Translations under genes and position numbers: made by a program
DNA from: Bacteroidales bacterium
GTDB lineage: Bacteria; Bacteroidota; Bacteroidia; Bacteroidales; ML635J-15
NCBI GenBank assembly: GCA_003249955.1
Contig: QKHS01000068.1
Coordinates: 25,037-89,036, forward strand
DNA: 64,000 nucleotides
Direction of reading: 5' to 3'
Shown here: positions 26,524-35,522 of the stretch, one piece after another
How positions within the stretch are numbered: the stretch's first letter is position 1
How the letters are laid out: each line of letters opens with the position of its first letter
Notes under the pieces: model-generated
Seen by the model: only the letters and a program-made list of their open reading frames with translations
What the model was told of the DNA's origin: nothing
The model's database searches: none

Positions 26524-27426
26524 TCAATTTGAATAGCTATAATCTGTAAATTCAAGGATAAGAGTATCTTTTGTTACTTCATGTAATGAATAGCCGGCAA
26601 TACCGTTACCACAACCACATGATCCCGTCTGAATATAATATTTATCCTTGTACTTATAGAAATAGATTTCTCTGAATGAACATGGCTTTGTTAAGTTAAA
26701 TATTCTACCGTTTTCACATACAACATATTTGCATCCGGTCATTCCATACCCATAAGTATCCTGATATGTTAACAGTTTAATTTTAAAATCAGTAAAATCA
26801 ATCTCTTCTAATCCTGGCAATTGATTCAATATAGCAGAATCTTTAATCTGAAAATCTGCTTCTGACTTTATTTTTAAATCTAACTGTTTACATTGCATGA
26901 TATTGTTGACTGGTTTTGATTCAAAAGCTTCAAATGTCTGCCCTGTTTCTCCGACAAATGCTATCAGTCTGTCATCCACCCCCGTTTTTACATCCAACAT
27001 AGTTATCGTTCTGCTTTCATACGCCCCCGGAAGAGACAAATCGTAACCGACTGTCCTGGTATTAATAACCTTATTGTTTTTAAAATCAAGAATTGTAACA
27101 TCTTCGTTTAATCTATACTTCCCAAAAAGATAAGTACTATTCTCAGAACTGTAGAGCAATGAAGATCTTTGATTTAAAACTTGCGTCGCTTCTATAATAC
27201 TGTCTTTGTTTATGCTTGCATAATAGTGCATAATATACAGGGAATCAGAATTTGAATAATCCTCATCTGTTTTTAAAACATCTGAGGTGTCCGTATTGCA
27301 ATCTTCAGTAGCTTTGGATTCAATTGCATTGTTGCAGCTAATAAAAAAACACATTATAAAACTGAATATCATAAAAATCAAATAACCGGTTTTATTTTTT
27401 GTTCTTAATAAATATTTATTCTCCAT
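26524..27426 (-). CDS. Hypothetical lipoprotein
   Basis: 300 residues from the ATG at 27426 (MENKYLLRTKNKTG); a longer frame starts with TTG. The hydrophobic stretch IFMIFSFIMCFFISC is a lipoprotein-type signal with Cys at its end. The rest is a soluble domain with repeated YK/YG turns and a Cys-rich C-terminus (YYIQTGSCGCGNGIAGYSL). Family not recognised. Confidence 0.6.
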   Translation of the reverse strand: MENKYLLRTKNKTGYLIFMIFSFIMCFFISCNNAIESKATEDCNTDTSDVLKTDEDYSNSDSLYIMHYYASINKDSIIEATQVLNQRSSLLYSSENSTYLFGKYRLNEDVTILDFKNNKVINTRTVGYDLSLPGAYESRTITMLDVKTGVDDRLIAFVGETGQTFEAFESKPVNNIMQCKQLDLKIKSEADFQIKDSAILNQLPGLEEIDFTDFKIKLLTYQDTYGYGMTGCKYVVCENGRIFNLTKPCSFREIYFYKYKDKYYIQTGSCGCGNGIAGYSLHEVTKDTLILEFTDYSYSN

Positions 27427-27581
27427 ATCTTTTATAATGTTTGTTAATTTAAAAATCTGCAAACTATTTTCACTTCCGTTTTTTATAATAATTGCCCTTA
27501 TAAATTAAAGCTATTAAACATTTTCATGCAGTTAAATTACCATCGGCAGATACCTGATTGATTTTAAGCCTTCCGGTTTCT

Positions 27582-27647
27582 TCACCGGAAAGCACCACAA
27601 CTAGCCAAGAGTATTGGTAATACTAATAAAATGAGTAGTTTTTTCAT
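27582..27647 (-). CDS. Micro-ORF: 21-residue lipoprotein-like peptide
   Basis: MKKLLILLVLPILLASCGAF then R and a TGA. It is a complete lipoprotein signal with lipobox LASC and only four residues beyond the Cys. Either a truncated lipoprotein gene or a tiny entericidin-like lipopeptide. A stem (TTCCGGT/ACCGGAA) spans its stop codon. The surrounding 27427-27697 gap holds nothing else. Confidence 0.4.
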   Translation of the reverse strand: MKKLLILLVLPILLASCGAFR

Positions 27648-27697
27648 ATTTTAATTTTTTGTAATTATTAAAATTTGTGTTTGCTCTTATGCCGTGA

Positions 27698-28696
27698 TTA
27701 ATTTTCTCTCAGCCAAATTAGCCAATAATTTGCCACATCATCCCAGTTATAAATGGAATAGTCTTTTTCTCCGTCTTTTGATACCGGAAAATAATTATGT
27801 TCTGTACCAATATATGCCTTAAATGTAAAATTATTAATACCTTTTCTTATAAAATCGACTCTCATAAAATCATTATATGGTGCTGCAGGATCTTTTGTAC
27901 CATAACAAACCAGTACCGGAATTTTTAATTTTTCAAGATATTCTTTTGGCGGGATTGAAAAATCAAATGTCGTTTTTCCTGTATCTCCATAAGTGGCATC
28001 CATGCTTTCTTTATTATTTACAACCCATTCCCAATATGCAAACTCTTCTTCCCCCGAACCCGTAGTATCGGCATATTGTGCCTTTTGCCTGCCTTCTCCG
28101 ACTACAGACATAATCCGTCCCATGGGGTTGCCTCCGGAATAAATAAGGTTCGTAATTTTAGAATATGACATACTCATCTTTGCGGCTATGGTACTACCTT
28201 CAGAATGTCCGGCAACCACCAGTTCTGAATTAGAAACCCATGATTGTTTTCGCAAATATTTAAGGACTTCAATATTTCTTTTAACGTAATAATCCAGAAG
28301 ATTTCTATCCGAATATCCTTTCGGGGTTTTGCCAAGACTATCAACAAATGTGTAATTTCGCCCTAAAGTATGTGTGTCTGATATTAATGGGATATATGGT
28401 TTACTGATTATTGCCAGATGATAGTTTTCACATATACTATCTGTATTAAAAGGAAAAACGCCATAAAATCCTTGTTCGTCATATTTTATAAGCGGCTGCG
28501 GCAAACTTCCCTGACAAAAAAGAAATATGGGCTTTGCCTTCTCGTCTTCTCCATCTTTGGATTTTATCAGAATATCTACAGTATCGACTTTATAAACTGT
28601 CTGCAAATGCCTGAAGCCAAGATCTTCAGCTTTTTTATTTTGCCCGGACAAGTTAACTGTAATAAAAATCAGAATTATTTTAAATAGTATTTTCAT
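27698..28696 (-). CDS. Secreted or periplasmic alpha/beta hydrolase
   Basis: 332 residues from MKILFKIILIFITVNLSGQ, a signal peptide; a second ATG lies 15 bases upstream. The nucleophile elbow is VAGHSEGS (Ser), the acid is in CYGTKDPAAP and the His in IGTEHNYFPV, a full Ser-Asp-His triad of the prolyl-oligopeptidase/dienelactone-hydrolase fold. Substrate unknown. Confidence 0.82.
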   Translation of the reverse strand: MKILFKIILIFITVNLSGQNKKAEDLGFRHLQTVYKVDTVDILIKSKDGEDEKAKPIFLFCQGSLPQPLIKYDEQGFYGVFPFNTDSICENYHLAIISKPYIPLISDTHTLGRNYTFVDSLGKTPKGYSDRNLLDYYVKRNIEVLKYLRKQSWVSNSELVVAGHSEGSTIAAKMSMSYSKITNLIYSGGNPMGRIMSVVGEGRQKAQYADTTGSGEEEFAYWEWVVNNKESMDATYGDTGKTTFDFSIPPKEYLEKLKIPVLVCYGTKDPAAPYNDFMRVDFIRKGINNFTFKAYIGTEHNYFPVSKDGEKDYSIYNWDDVANYWLIWLREN

Positions 28697-28795
28697 AAAA
28701 ACATCAAGCATAAATTACAATTTTATTTTTTATCCCTGCACATCTGATACAACAAACAAAAGTTATACTATAAATTTATCTGTAATCTTATTTTC

Positions 28796-28825
28796 CAAAT
28801 ATAATTTTTATATTTCAAAACCCAA
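28796..28825 (-). promoter_or_regulatory. Candidate promoter of the secreted hydrolase gene
   Basis: On the minus strand TATATTTG (28796-28803) is an exact -7 element, and TTG lies 19 bases upstream (28823-28825). Transcription would start near 28789, about 93 bases before ATG 28696. Confidence 0.4.
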
Positions 28826-29368
28826 TCAGAAAACAAAAGCTATTCTGAACATAGATTCGTATCCTGCCATGATCAGCACTATCCAGAAGCCACGAAAAAA
28901 ACCTATTCCGGTAAGTGTTAAGACTCCTGTCAATATCAGTGAGAGATTCCATATTGCCATAGCCATTCTAATTTGGACTGCATATTCTGCCGACTGAAAC
29001 AATGCTGATATTAAAAAAAGAATAATATTGGCTATCATAGCAACTTCCACAATTATTCCGACTTTTTTATAATCTGCTTCGCATCCGCTCATTTTCAGAA
29101 ATGTCGTTATAAAATATGTTCTGAAGACACATAATAAAACCTGACCAAACATAAATCCTGCTAAACGGATAGCTGATTGTAAAATAGTCCGGTTAATAAA
29201 ATCGTAATAATATGAAAGCCAATAGAAAACAGTTGTAAGAGAAATAAAAACGACTCCGGTAAGAACTAAATCCTGCAAGCTGAACTCTTTATCAGATATA
29301 TAGTCTTTAAAATATCTTTTGGGAGATATTATCAGGTAGCCGCTTTTATTCAAAATTTCTTTTACCAC
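28826..29368 (-). CDS. Yip1-like integral membrane protein
   Basis: 180 residues with about five membrane helices after a soluble N-terminus (KSGYLIISPKRYFKDYISD, a pattern common at the start of Yip1-domain proteins). It is 11 bases after the zinc-ribbon protein gene and ends the operon begun by the TonB-dependent receptor. Role unknown. Confidence 0.6.
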   Translation of the reverse strand: MVKEILNKSGYLIISPKRYFKDYISDKEFSLQDLVLTGVVFISLTTVFYWLSYYYDFINRTILQSAIRLAGFMFGQVLLCVFRTYFITTFLKMSGCEADYKKVGIIVEVAMIANIILFLISALFQSAEYAVQIRMAMAIWNLSLILTGVLTLTGIGFFRGFWIVLIMAGYESMFRIAFVF

Positions 29369-29379
29369 TCAGTTTTTTA

Positions 29380-30021
29380 TTATTCATACATATCCGGAGT
29401 GACAGAAATCATAAACAGATAAATACCGGCTTTATCCCTGTAATAATAGTTAAGAGTTGTTTTATTTTCTCTGAAATTTTTCAGTTCCGGGTTTGTCTTT
29501 ACTCCATTTATTATAACCGGCTCGATATAATCTTTCAATTTTTCAACATCTAAAGAATCTTTAAGCATGTTTACCAAAGTATAATTATATTGAAATACAT
29601 TATCAGGCTTTGCTATAGCATTATCAAGTCTGGTTTCGCCATCTACCATTAAAGGACAAATTTTGTTTATCTCGTTTGCACTTTCCAACAGTACTTTGTC
29701 AAATGTTTGTTTTTTCCCGAATCCACCAAAAATTTCACCGCTAAACTGACCCAAGGCATAAAATATTGCAAAAGTCACTGCAAAGCCAATCCAATATTTT
29801 AATCCTTTGCGCTTTGCAAAGCCGGTTTTTAAAGTATGCTTATGAGTTTCCTCAGTAGTACATACCATTAGCTTAAAATCATCAAATGTCTTATCACTAT
29901 TAAGCCTGCTCCAGTCAGCAAAATTATCATCTAACTTTTTATTGCATTTTGTACAAAATGTTAAATACTCTGTTTTAACCTCGTTGTTATGTCCGCAATT
30001 TTTACACTTAATATAATGCAT
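29380..30021 (-). CDS. Zinc-ribbon membrane protein
   Basis: 213 residues. The N-terminus has two CxxC pairs (CKNCGHN at 6-9 and CTKCNKK at 23-26), a zinc ribbon, followed by a basic cytosolic part and one membrane helix at about 80-100 (YWIGFAVTFAIFYALGQFSG). The last 110 residues would be outside. Located 10 bases after the receptor gene, so co-transcribed. Function unknown. Confidence 0.65.
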   Translation of the reverse strand: MHYIKCKNCGHNNEVKTEYLTFCTKCNKKLDDNFADWSRLNSDKTFDDFKLMVCTTEETHKHTLKTGFAKRKGLKYWIGFAVTFAIFYALGQFSGEIFGGFGKKQTFDKVLLESANEINKICPLMVDGETRLDNAIAKPDNVFQYNYTLVNMLKDSLDVEKLKDYIEPVIINGVKTNPELKNFRENKTTLNYYYRDKAGIYLFMISVTPDMYE

Positions 30022-30031
30022 ATCCGGTTTT

Positions 30032-32569
30032 TTAAATTTTATAACTCAAAGTAATAAAAAAGTTTCGCCCATACATAAGCATATACTTAGCGGCTGTAAT
30101 CTGATGCGATATCAGGTCAAATCTGTACGGTTCCTTTCCGGTAAGCATAATGTTCTGATTATTTAAAACATTAGATGCACGCAATAATAATTGAATATCA
30201 TGTTTTTGGGAGAAAACTTTCCATGTCTTTCCGACAGCACAATCCATAGTAAATCCACCTGTAAGTTTTTCCTGTGATAATATTTCTTCCCAAACCGGAT
30301 CAGGCATTATTACATCATGAGTACTTAATTCTGTTCTTATCTCAAACGAAAAATCCGAATAACAATTTCCGTAATAATTTCCTCTCACACTAAAAAGCCA
30401 GTTATTTGCAGTCTGAAAATCGACACCGGCTGTAAGAAATGTTTGAGGTATTCCCGGCACAAAATAATTTATAATATAAGCTGTTTCATTTTCAATTATT
30501 TTATCAGGAAAATATTCATAATAAATATCCAGGCCTGGCCGCGAATTGTAAAAATACAGTCCCTGAGATGCGGCAAACTTAAATGTAAAAAACCTGTTTA
30601 TTTTATAATCTATTCCTAATTCCACCCCCTCATTTATTTGATCAAGGCTATCCGCAGCAACTATAAACCCTATGTTGTTACTTTCATCAATATAATGTTT
30701 AATAGTTGTCTGATTGTTAATGTCTGAATAAAACAAACTGACCCGTGAACTGAACGATTTTGTATTTATACTGTAGCTTAGCCTGCCTCCGTAAACAAAT
30801 TTATTACAATAATCTATGTCTGCATCTGAGATTTCGGGAACAAGAAATATATCAGCAAAATCAGGAGATTGTGAAATTAAATACGAGTTAAACTGAACTA
30901 TATGACTTTTATTTATCGAGTAGCTTGTCCCAAGATTAATGTTATAATTGATAAAATCCTTAACTTCGCTTTTTCCAAATGAGTTATCGGGGAAAGCCCA
31001 GTTTTTCATTAACCCTTCTCTTTGAATATTACGGAGAGCTATACTTCCCGACAAAAGTAATTTTAAGTTTTGCCCCTCGTATCCGGCACTTGAAAAAAAC
31101 TGATATGTGTCGATGTTTGCAATATAATCATAACCAAAAACATCATCTTCATAAATAAGATTATTCGGATGATTCTTATCATTATAAGGTTCATCATCAC
31201 TAAAATAATATCCTGTTGATAAAATATCAAGATGAAAATCAGAGCCAAGCAAGGATTTCATTGTTTTATAAGCATGTTTTTGATATCGCTGAATATAAAT
31301 TCCGCTTCTGAATTTTAACCTGTCGCCTGTTTGCGTCGAAAGCACAGTTGTAAAATGAACATCCCTGATATCCTGATTGTGCTGAGACAGATAATAATTA
31401 GCCAGATTGCCGGCAACTGTATTTCCCGCAACCCCTTCTGCATCTTCAACCGTGTAAAGACTCATATTATTGTAACGGTATATATTATCCCAGTTTATCT
31501 GATAAAAATCAACATTATTTGTCCACTCCGCTGTAAAGAGACTATCCCAGAATTCACTTTCATGGTAAGACGGCATATTTCTATAATATGTAGGATATGG
31601 ATTTACTGCATTGTTCCACTCAAGTTCAGTTATACTTTTTGTACCCTGAGAATATGAAGCAGAGGTTTTAAGTTCAGCTTTTTCAGATATTTTCCAATCA
31701 TGACCAAGCACTGCAACAGGAATATGGCTTCTGAACTCCTTCGCATTTATCCGGGCATCTCCATAATAGCCCCAATCGGGATTATAATAATTTGTATTGC
31801 GTAGTTCATATGCTTCCAACTGTGCCGCATCGTTCTGCAGATAAGTTACAGGTGCTCCCGTTACGGTAAGTGACAATGACTGTTTTGTGTTAAACTGCTT
31901 TTTTGCGAATAAAAAATAAGTCCACTCATTAAATGCAGTACCCTCAACATAAGACTTTTGTGCCAGAGCTCCCGAACCGCCGAAAGAAAACATCCATCCG
32001 TTATTCATTAACCCGGTAGAGTGATTAACCTGAAATCCGTTTCTGTACATACTGTTTGCAGAAGTCCATGAAACAAAAGTGTTTGCATTTTCAAACATTG
32101 ACTCGTCTGACTGATATGTTCCGGCTACACCACCAAAAGCAGAAACATTATTACTGAAACTCAGCCCTTTTCCTGACAAATTTATCTGGTTCAAAAGTGC
32201 AGACCATGCCGGGAAATAATTTTCAATCTCTTCATCTGAATTTAACTTTATGCCGTTGTATGTAAATCCATAATCCGAAACTTTATATCCTCCCGGGGTA
32301 AAATATGAATTGGAAGATGCCTGAGAAATGCCAGACAAGAAAGGATCATCCAGGCATGTGTTCAACACTTTAAAATGCGACAATGTGAAATTACGCGTAC
32401 CATTCGGATAAATTTTTACCACAGGCAAACAACTCTCATTTGTTTTAAGGCTATCCGGTTTTTCACTATATTCGCCCGGCAATGCCGCTGTAGAATCCAG
32501 ACTATTAAAAACAAAAATTAATTGAAACAATAAAATCAATCTTGAAATTTTACATATTTTCATATTCAT
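30032..32569 (-). CDS. TonB-dependent receptor-like outer-membrane protein
   Basis: 845 residues from MNMKICKISRLILLF; the -7 element at 32594-32601 rules out the longer frame. A signal peptide is followed by a short, unusual plug-like region (about 60-160: GYKVSDYGFTYNGIKLN, VSAFGGVAGTY) and a long barrel with typical strands (NPDWGYYGDARIN, NPYPTYYRNMPSY) ending ...FFITLSYKI. It lacks the N-terminal carboxypeptidase-like domain usual in SusC-type receptors. No SusD partner is nearby; instead it leads an operon with a zinc-ribbon and a Yip1-like protein. Ligand unknown. Confidence 0.78.
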   Translation of the reverse strand: MNMKICKISRLILLFQLIFVFNSLDSTAALPGEYSEKPDSLKTNESCLPVVKIYPNGTRNFTLSHFKVLNTCLDDPFLSGISQASSNSYFTPGGYKVSDYGFTYNGIKLNSDEEIENYFPAWSALLNQINLSGKGLSFSNNVSAFGGVAGTYQSDESMFENANTFVSWTSANSMYRNGFQVNHSTGLMNNGWMFSFGGSGALAQKSYVEGTAFNEWTYFLFAKKQFNTKQSLSLTVTGAPVTYLQNDAAQLEAYELRNTNYYNPDWGYYGDARINAKEFRSHIPVAVLGHDWKISEKAELKTSASYSQGTKSITELEWNNAVNPYPTYYRNMPSYHESEFWDSLFTAEWTNNVDFYQINWDNIYRYNNMSLYTVEDAEGVAGNTVAGNLANYYLSQHNQDIRDVHFTTVLSTQTGDRLKFRSGIYIQRYQKHAYKTMKSLLGSDFHLDILSTGYYFSDDEPYNDKNHPNNLIYEDDVFGYDYIANIDTYQFFSSAGYEGQNLKLLLSGSIALRNIQREGLMKNWAFPDNSFGKSEVKDFINYNINLGTSYSINKSHIVQFNSYLISQSPDFADIFLVPEISDADIDYCNKFVYGGRLSYSINTKSFSSRVSLFYSDINNQTTIKHYIDESNNIGFIVAADSLDQINEGVELGIDYKINRFFTFKFAASQGLYFYNSRPGLDIYYEYFPDKIIENETAYIINYFVPGIPQTFLTAGVDFQTANNWLFSVRGNYYGNCYSDFSFEIRTELSTHDVIMPDPVWEEILSQEKLTGGFTMDCAVGKTWKVFSQKHDIQLLLRASNVLNNQNIMLTGKEPYRFDLISHQITAAKYMLMYGRNFFITLSYKI

Positions 32570-32593
32570 CAGGTAAATAATAAAATAAAAAAG

Positions 32594-32625
32594 CAAATAT
32601 AATATGTATCTTCAAAATCATGCAA
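32594..32625 (-). promoter_or_regulatory. Promoter of the TonB-dependent receptor operon
   Basis: On the minus strand TATATTTG (32594-32601) with TTG 21 bases upstream (32623-32625), a good match to the Bacteroidetes consensus. Predicted start near 32587. Confidence 0.5.
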
Positions 32626-32701
32626 CAAAATCAATATAAAAACCCGAATGCACATTATACAATTAAGTTTTTCAATATTTTCTACAATTTCCTTTTTAAC
32701 T

Positions 32702-32740
32702 GATTAACTGTTGAACGGTTCAACGGTTTAACAGTTAATC
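32702..32740. repeat. 39-bp near-perfect palindrome between divergent genes
   Basis: GATTAACTGTT (32702-32712) and AACAGTTAATC (32730-32740) are exact complements. The centre contains three near-repeats (GAACGG, TCAACGG, TTTAAC) and also pairs partly. It sits between the receptor operon promoter and the DUF721 gene, so it could be an operator or a spacer palindrome. There is no T-run for a terminator. Confidence 0.6.
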
Positions 32741-32839
32741 AAAGAATTATAAAACCGCGAATAAAAAATCCCATCCCATAAAAATACATCAATAATTTTT
32801 CTCATATTTGTACTGAAATAATTTATCGCAACAAAAAAA

Positions 32840-33130
32840 ATGAGAAGGTCTGAAACCGTGAAATTAAGCGATCTTATAAAACAATCCATATCCGTCAACA
32901 AACTCGAAGACGGTATTGATAAAGTAAGGATTAAAACCATATGGAATGATGTAGCAGGTTATCACATTGCAAAAGCCACTACAGAACTGCATGTTTCAAA
33001 CTCATCTCTTTTTGTAAGTCTCAATTCATCTATTCTGCGCAGCGAACTTATGTTAATAAGATCTGAACTTATAAAACGTATAAACAAAGAACTCGGCAGA
33101 AAATTTATCACTGAAATAATTGTGAGATAA
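32840..33130 (+). CDS. DUF721 (DciA-like) protein
   Basis: 96 residues with the DUF721 pattern: N-terminal LSDLIKQSISVNKLEDGIDK, then IKTIWNDVAGYHIAKAT, and LFVSLNSSILRSELMLIRSELIKRIN. In other bacteria the DUF721 protein DciA loads the replicative helicase; the small Bacteroidota version is often the first gene of a housekeeping operon. Its stop overlaps the next ATG by one base (TAATG). A CATATTTG box at 32813-32820 may be its promoter. Confidence 0.85.
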   Translation: MRRSETVKLSDLIKQSISVNKLEDGIDKVRIKTIWNDVAGYHIAKATTELHVSNSSLFVSLNSSILRSELMLIRSELIKRINKELGRKFITEIIVR

Positions 33131-34983
33131 TGTATATTTTGGGTATTTCGGCATATTATCACGATTCGGCGGCCTGCCTTATCCACAATAACGAAATTAT
33201 TGCCGCTGCTCACGAAGAGAGGTTTACCCGGGTAAAACAAGACGAAAACTTTCCTGAAAATGCTGTTAAATACTGCCTTAAAGAAGCCGGACTGGAGTTG
33301 TCGGACATAGAAGCCGTTGTTTATTACGAAAAACCGTTTTTAAAATTTGAGAGGTTGCTGGAATCATATTACCATTTTGCTCCCCGGGGTCTGATTTCGT
33401 TCGTAAAATCAATTCCGGTATGGGTAAAAGAGAAACTTTTCATAAAGGACGAACTTTATTCTCAGTTAAAAAAGTTGGGAAAATATGACAAGAAAAAACT
33501 AAAGCTCTACTTTTCGGAGCATCACCTCTCTCATGCAGCATCGGCATATTACCCGTCAGGTTTTGAGTCCGCGGCAATTCTCACTCTCGACGGGATGGGC
33601 GAATGGGCTTCCGCATCAATTGCAACTGGAACAGGAAACAAAATTCAAATAATTAAGGAATTACACTATCCTAACTCTCCCGGTTTACTTTATTCTGCAT
33701 TTACTTATTTTCTGGGGTTTATGGTAAACAGCGGCGAATACAAACTTATGGGACTGGCTCCCTACGGGAATCATGGCTCGCTGCAGGTTGAAAACTATAA
33801 AAATTTAATACGCGAAAATCTTGTTGATATAAGGCCGGACGGCAGTATAAAACTGCATATGAAATATTTTGCCTTTGCAACAGGCTTAAAAATGATACGC
33901 ACCAAAAAGTGGGAATCATTATTCGGAATAAAAAAGAGAAATTCATCCGATCCGGTATTGCAGTGTCACTCCGACCTTGCACTGGCAATTCAGCAGATAA
34001 CCGAAGAAATTGTGCTGAATATGACACGTGAGGCAAAACGTCTTACCGAGAATAAAAATCTTTGTCTTGCCGGCGGTGTAGCTCTGAATTGCGTTGCTAA
34101 CTCTGCCATTCTTAAAGAAAACATCTTTGACAGAATTTTCATACAGCCTGCTGCAGGAGATGCCGGCGGAGCACTGGGAGCAGCCCTGGCTTTCGCACAC
34201 CTGCACAATAACATGCCTATATCTGAATGTAACACTGATAAAATGAAAGGAGCTTTTCTGGGTCCTGAATTCTCAGACCTGGATGTATTGAAAACCGCGA
34301 GAAAATATGGTGCGGAATTCGAATATATTGAAGATAACAACCGGCTTTTTGAATTCACGGCACGACAACTTACCGAAGGAAAAGTCACAGGCTGGTTCAG
34401 AGGCAGGATGGAATTCGGCCCCAGGGCATTGGGAAACCGCAGCATTCTTGCCGATGCACGCAACCCCGAAATGCAGAAAAAACTCAATCTTAAAATAAAA
34501 TTCAGAGAAGGATTCAGGCCTTTTGCCCCATCCGTTTTGCACGAAGACACAAAAAAATATTTTAACATTGACGTAAGTTCTCCTTACATGCTTTTTACTG
34601 CAGATGTTGCAACCGGCATAAGAAAAAATTTGCCCGGAGATTACGAAAATCTGGATATGATGTCAAAACTGTATATTCAGCGCTCAACAGTTCCGGCAAT
34701 CACACATTGCGATTTTTCGGCCAGACTTCAGACCGTGCACAAAGAAACCAATCCTGATTACCACGCCCTGATCTCAAAATTTAAAGAGCTTACAGGAACA
34801 GGGCTTATTGTAAACACAAGCTTTAACGTAAGAGGCGAACCTATTGTCTGCACTCCCGACGAAGCATTCAGATGTTTTATGCGTACCGGTATGGATGTTT
34901 TGGTTATGCAGAATTACGTATTTATAAAAGAGAAACAAAATATTAACCCTGAATTATTTAAAGAGAAATTTAAACCCGATTAA
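33130..34983 (+). CDS. Carbamoyltransferase (NodU/CmcH family)
   Basis: 617 residues, the family length. The N-terminal Kae1-like part has the metal-binding HHLSHAASAYYPSGF (about 134-148), the ASKHA GYxxMGLAPYG-type segment YKLMGLAPYG and LAGGVALNCVANS. The C-terminal carbamoyl-transfer domain has GWFRGRMEFGPRALGNRSIL and FRPFAPSVL, then NTSFNVRGEPIV. It transfers carbamoyl from carbamoyl phosphate, through carbamoyl adenylate, to hydroxyls of sugars or secondary metabolites. The following DUF5989, SxtJ-like and SGNH genes form a recurring module in polysaccharide regions. The acceptor is unknown. Confidence 0.93.
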   Translation: MYILGISAYYHDSAACLIHNNEIIAAAHEERFTRVKQDENFPENAVKYCLKEAGLELSDIEAVVYYEKPFLKFERLLESYYHFAPRGLISFVKSIPVWVKEKLFIKDELYSQLKKLGKYDKKKLKLYFSEHHLSHAASAYYPSGFESAAILTLDGMGEWASASIATGTGNKIQIIKELHYPNSPGLLYSAFTYFLGFMVNSGEYKLMGLAPYGNHGSLQVENYKNLIRENLVDIRPDGSIKLHMKYFAFATGLKMIRTKKWESLFGIKKRNSSDPVLQCHSDLALAIQQITEEIVLNMTREAKRLTENKNLCLAGGVALNCVANSAILKENIFDRIFIQPAAGDAGGALGAALAFAHLHNNMPISECNTDKMKGAFLGPEFSDLDVLKTARKYGAEFEYIEDNNRLFEFTARQLTEGKVTGWFRGRMEFGPRALGNRSILADARNPEMQKKLNLKIKFREGFRPFAPSVLHEDTKKYFNIDVSSPYMLFTADVATGIRKNLPGDYENLDMMSKLYIQRSTVPAITHCDFSARLQTVHKETNPDYHALISKFKELTGTGLIVNTSFNVRGEPIVCTPDEAFRCFMRTGMDVLVMQNYVFIKEKQNINPELFKEKFKPD

Positions 34984-34984
34984 C

Positions 34985-35134
34985 ATGGAATTTATAAAAG
35001 ATATATGGCAATTCCTGAAAGAGAGAAAGAAATTCTGGCTGATACCAATGATAATCATTTTGCTGCTGGTTGGCATTCTGGTTATTTTCGGAGGCTCCAG
35101 TAGTGTTGCACCTTTTGTTTACACACTGTTTTAA
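34985..35134 (+). CDS. DUF5989-family small membrane protein
   Basis: 49 residues starting MEFIKDIWQFLKERKKFWLI, with one membrane helix (PMIIILLLVGILVIFGG) and ending SSSVAPFVYTLF. This small single-pass protein is the usual companion of NodU-like carbamoyltransferases. It starts 1 base after the carbamoyltransferase stop. Function unknown. Confidence 0.85.
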   Translation: MEFIKDIWQFLKERKKFWLIPMIIILLLVGILVIFGGSSSVAPFVYTLF

Positions 35135-35161
35135 GCCATTAGTGACCGGAAATTATAAAAC

Positions 35162-35521
35162 ATGAAAAAAGACAAAACAAGAAATATAACAGATTGTCTG
35201 GTAATAGTATCGGGACTTGTAATTGCAGGATTAATTACAAAAGAACCCGTATATTTTTATATTGCCGCCGGTCTTGGTTTTGTAACCGCGCTTGTTTCTC
35301 CTTTTGCCTATTACATTTCATTTGTCTGGCAGGGAATCGGAAAAATAGCCGGATTTTTTGTCTCAAAAATAGTTTTAACCATAATATTTTACATTATTTT
35401 GTTTCCTTTTTCGCTATTACATAAACTTTTTGCAAAGAATAAGAGTATAAACGAAAATAAATCAGAAACTTACTGGATAAAAAAAGAGAAAACAGAAACA
35501 GATTTTACGAAACTTTGGTAA
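35162..35521 (+). CDS. SxtJ-like small membrane protein
   Basis: 119 residues with about three hydrophobic segments (DCLVIVSGLVIAGLITK, YFYIAAGLGFVTALVSPFAY, KIVLTIIFYIILFPFSLL) and a basic, lysine-rich tail with YWIKK. It matches the SxtJ-like family named after the saxitoxin cluster, which accompanies carbamoyltransferases. It sits 27 bases after DUF5989 and one base before the SGNH gene. Confidence 0.8.
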   Translation: MKKDKTRNITDCLVIVSGLVIAGLITKEPVYFYIAAGLGFVTALVSPFAYYISFVWQGIGKIAGFFVSKIVLTIIFYIILFPFSLLHKLFAKNKSINENKSETYWIKKEKTETDFTKLW

Positions 35522-35522
35522 T

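Noticed and set aside
33990..34568. Long minus-strand open frame (192 aa) antisense to the carbamoyltransferase, with others nearby
   Set aside because: It lies wholly inside a strongly conserved gene on the other strand, has no family motif and follows the codon pattern of that gene.
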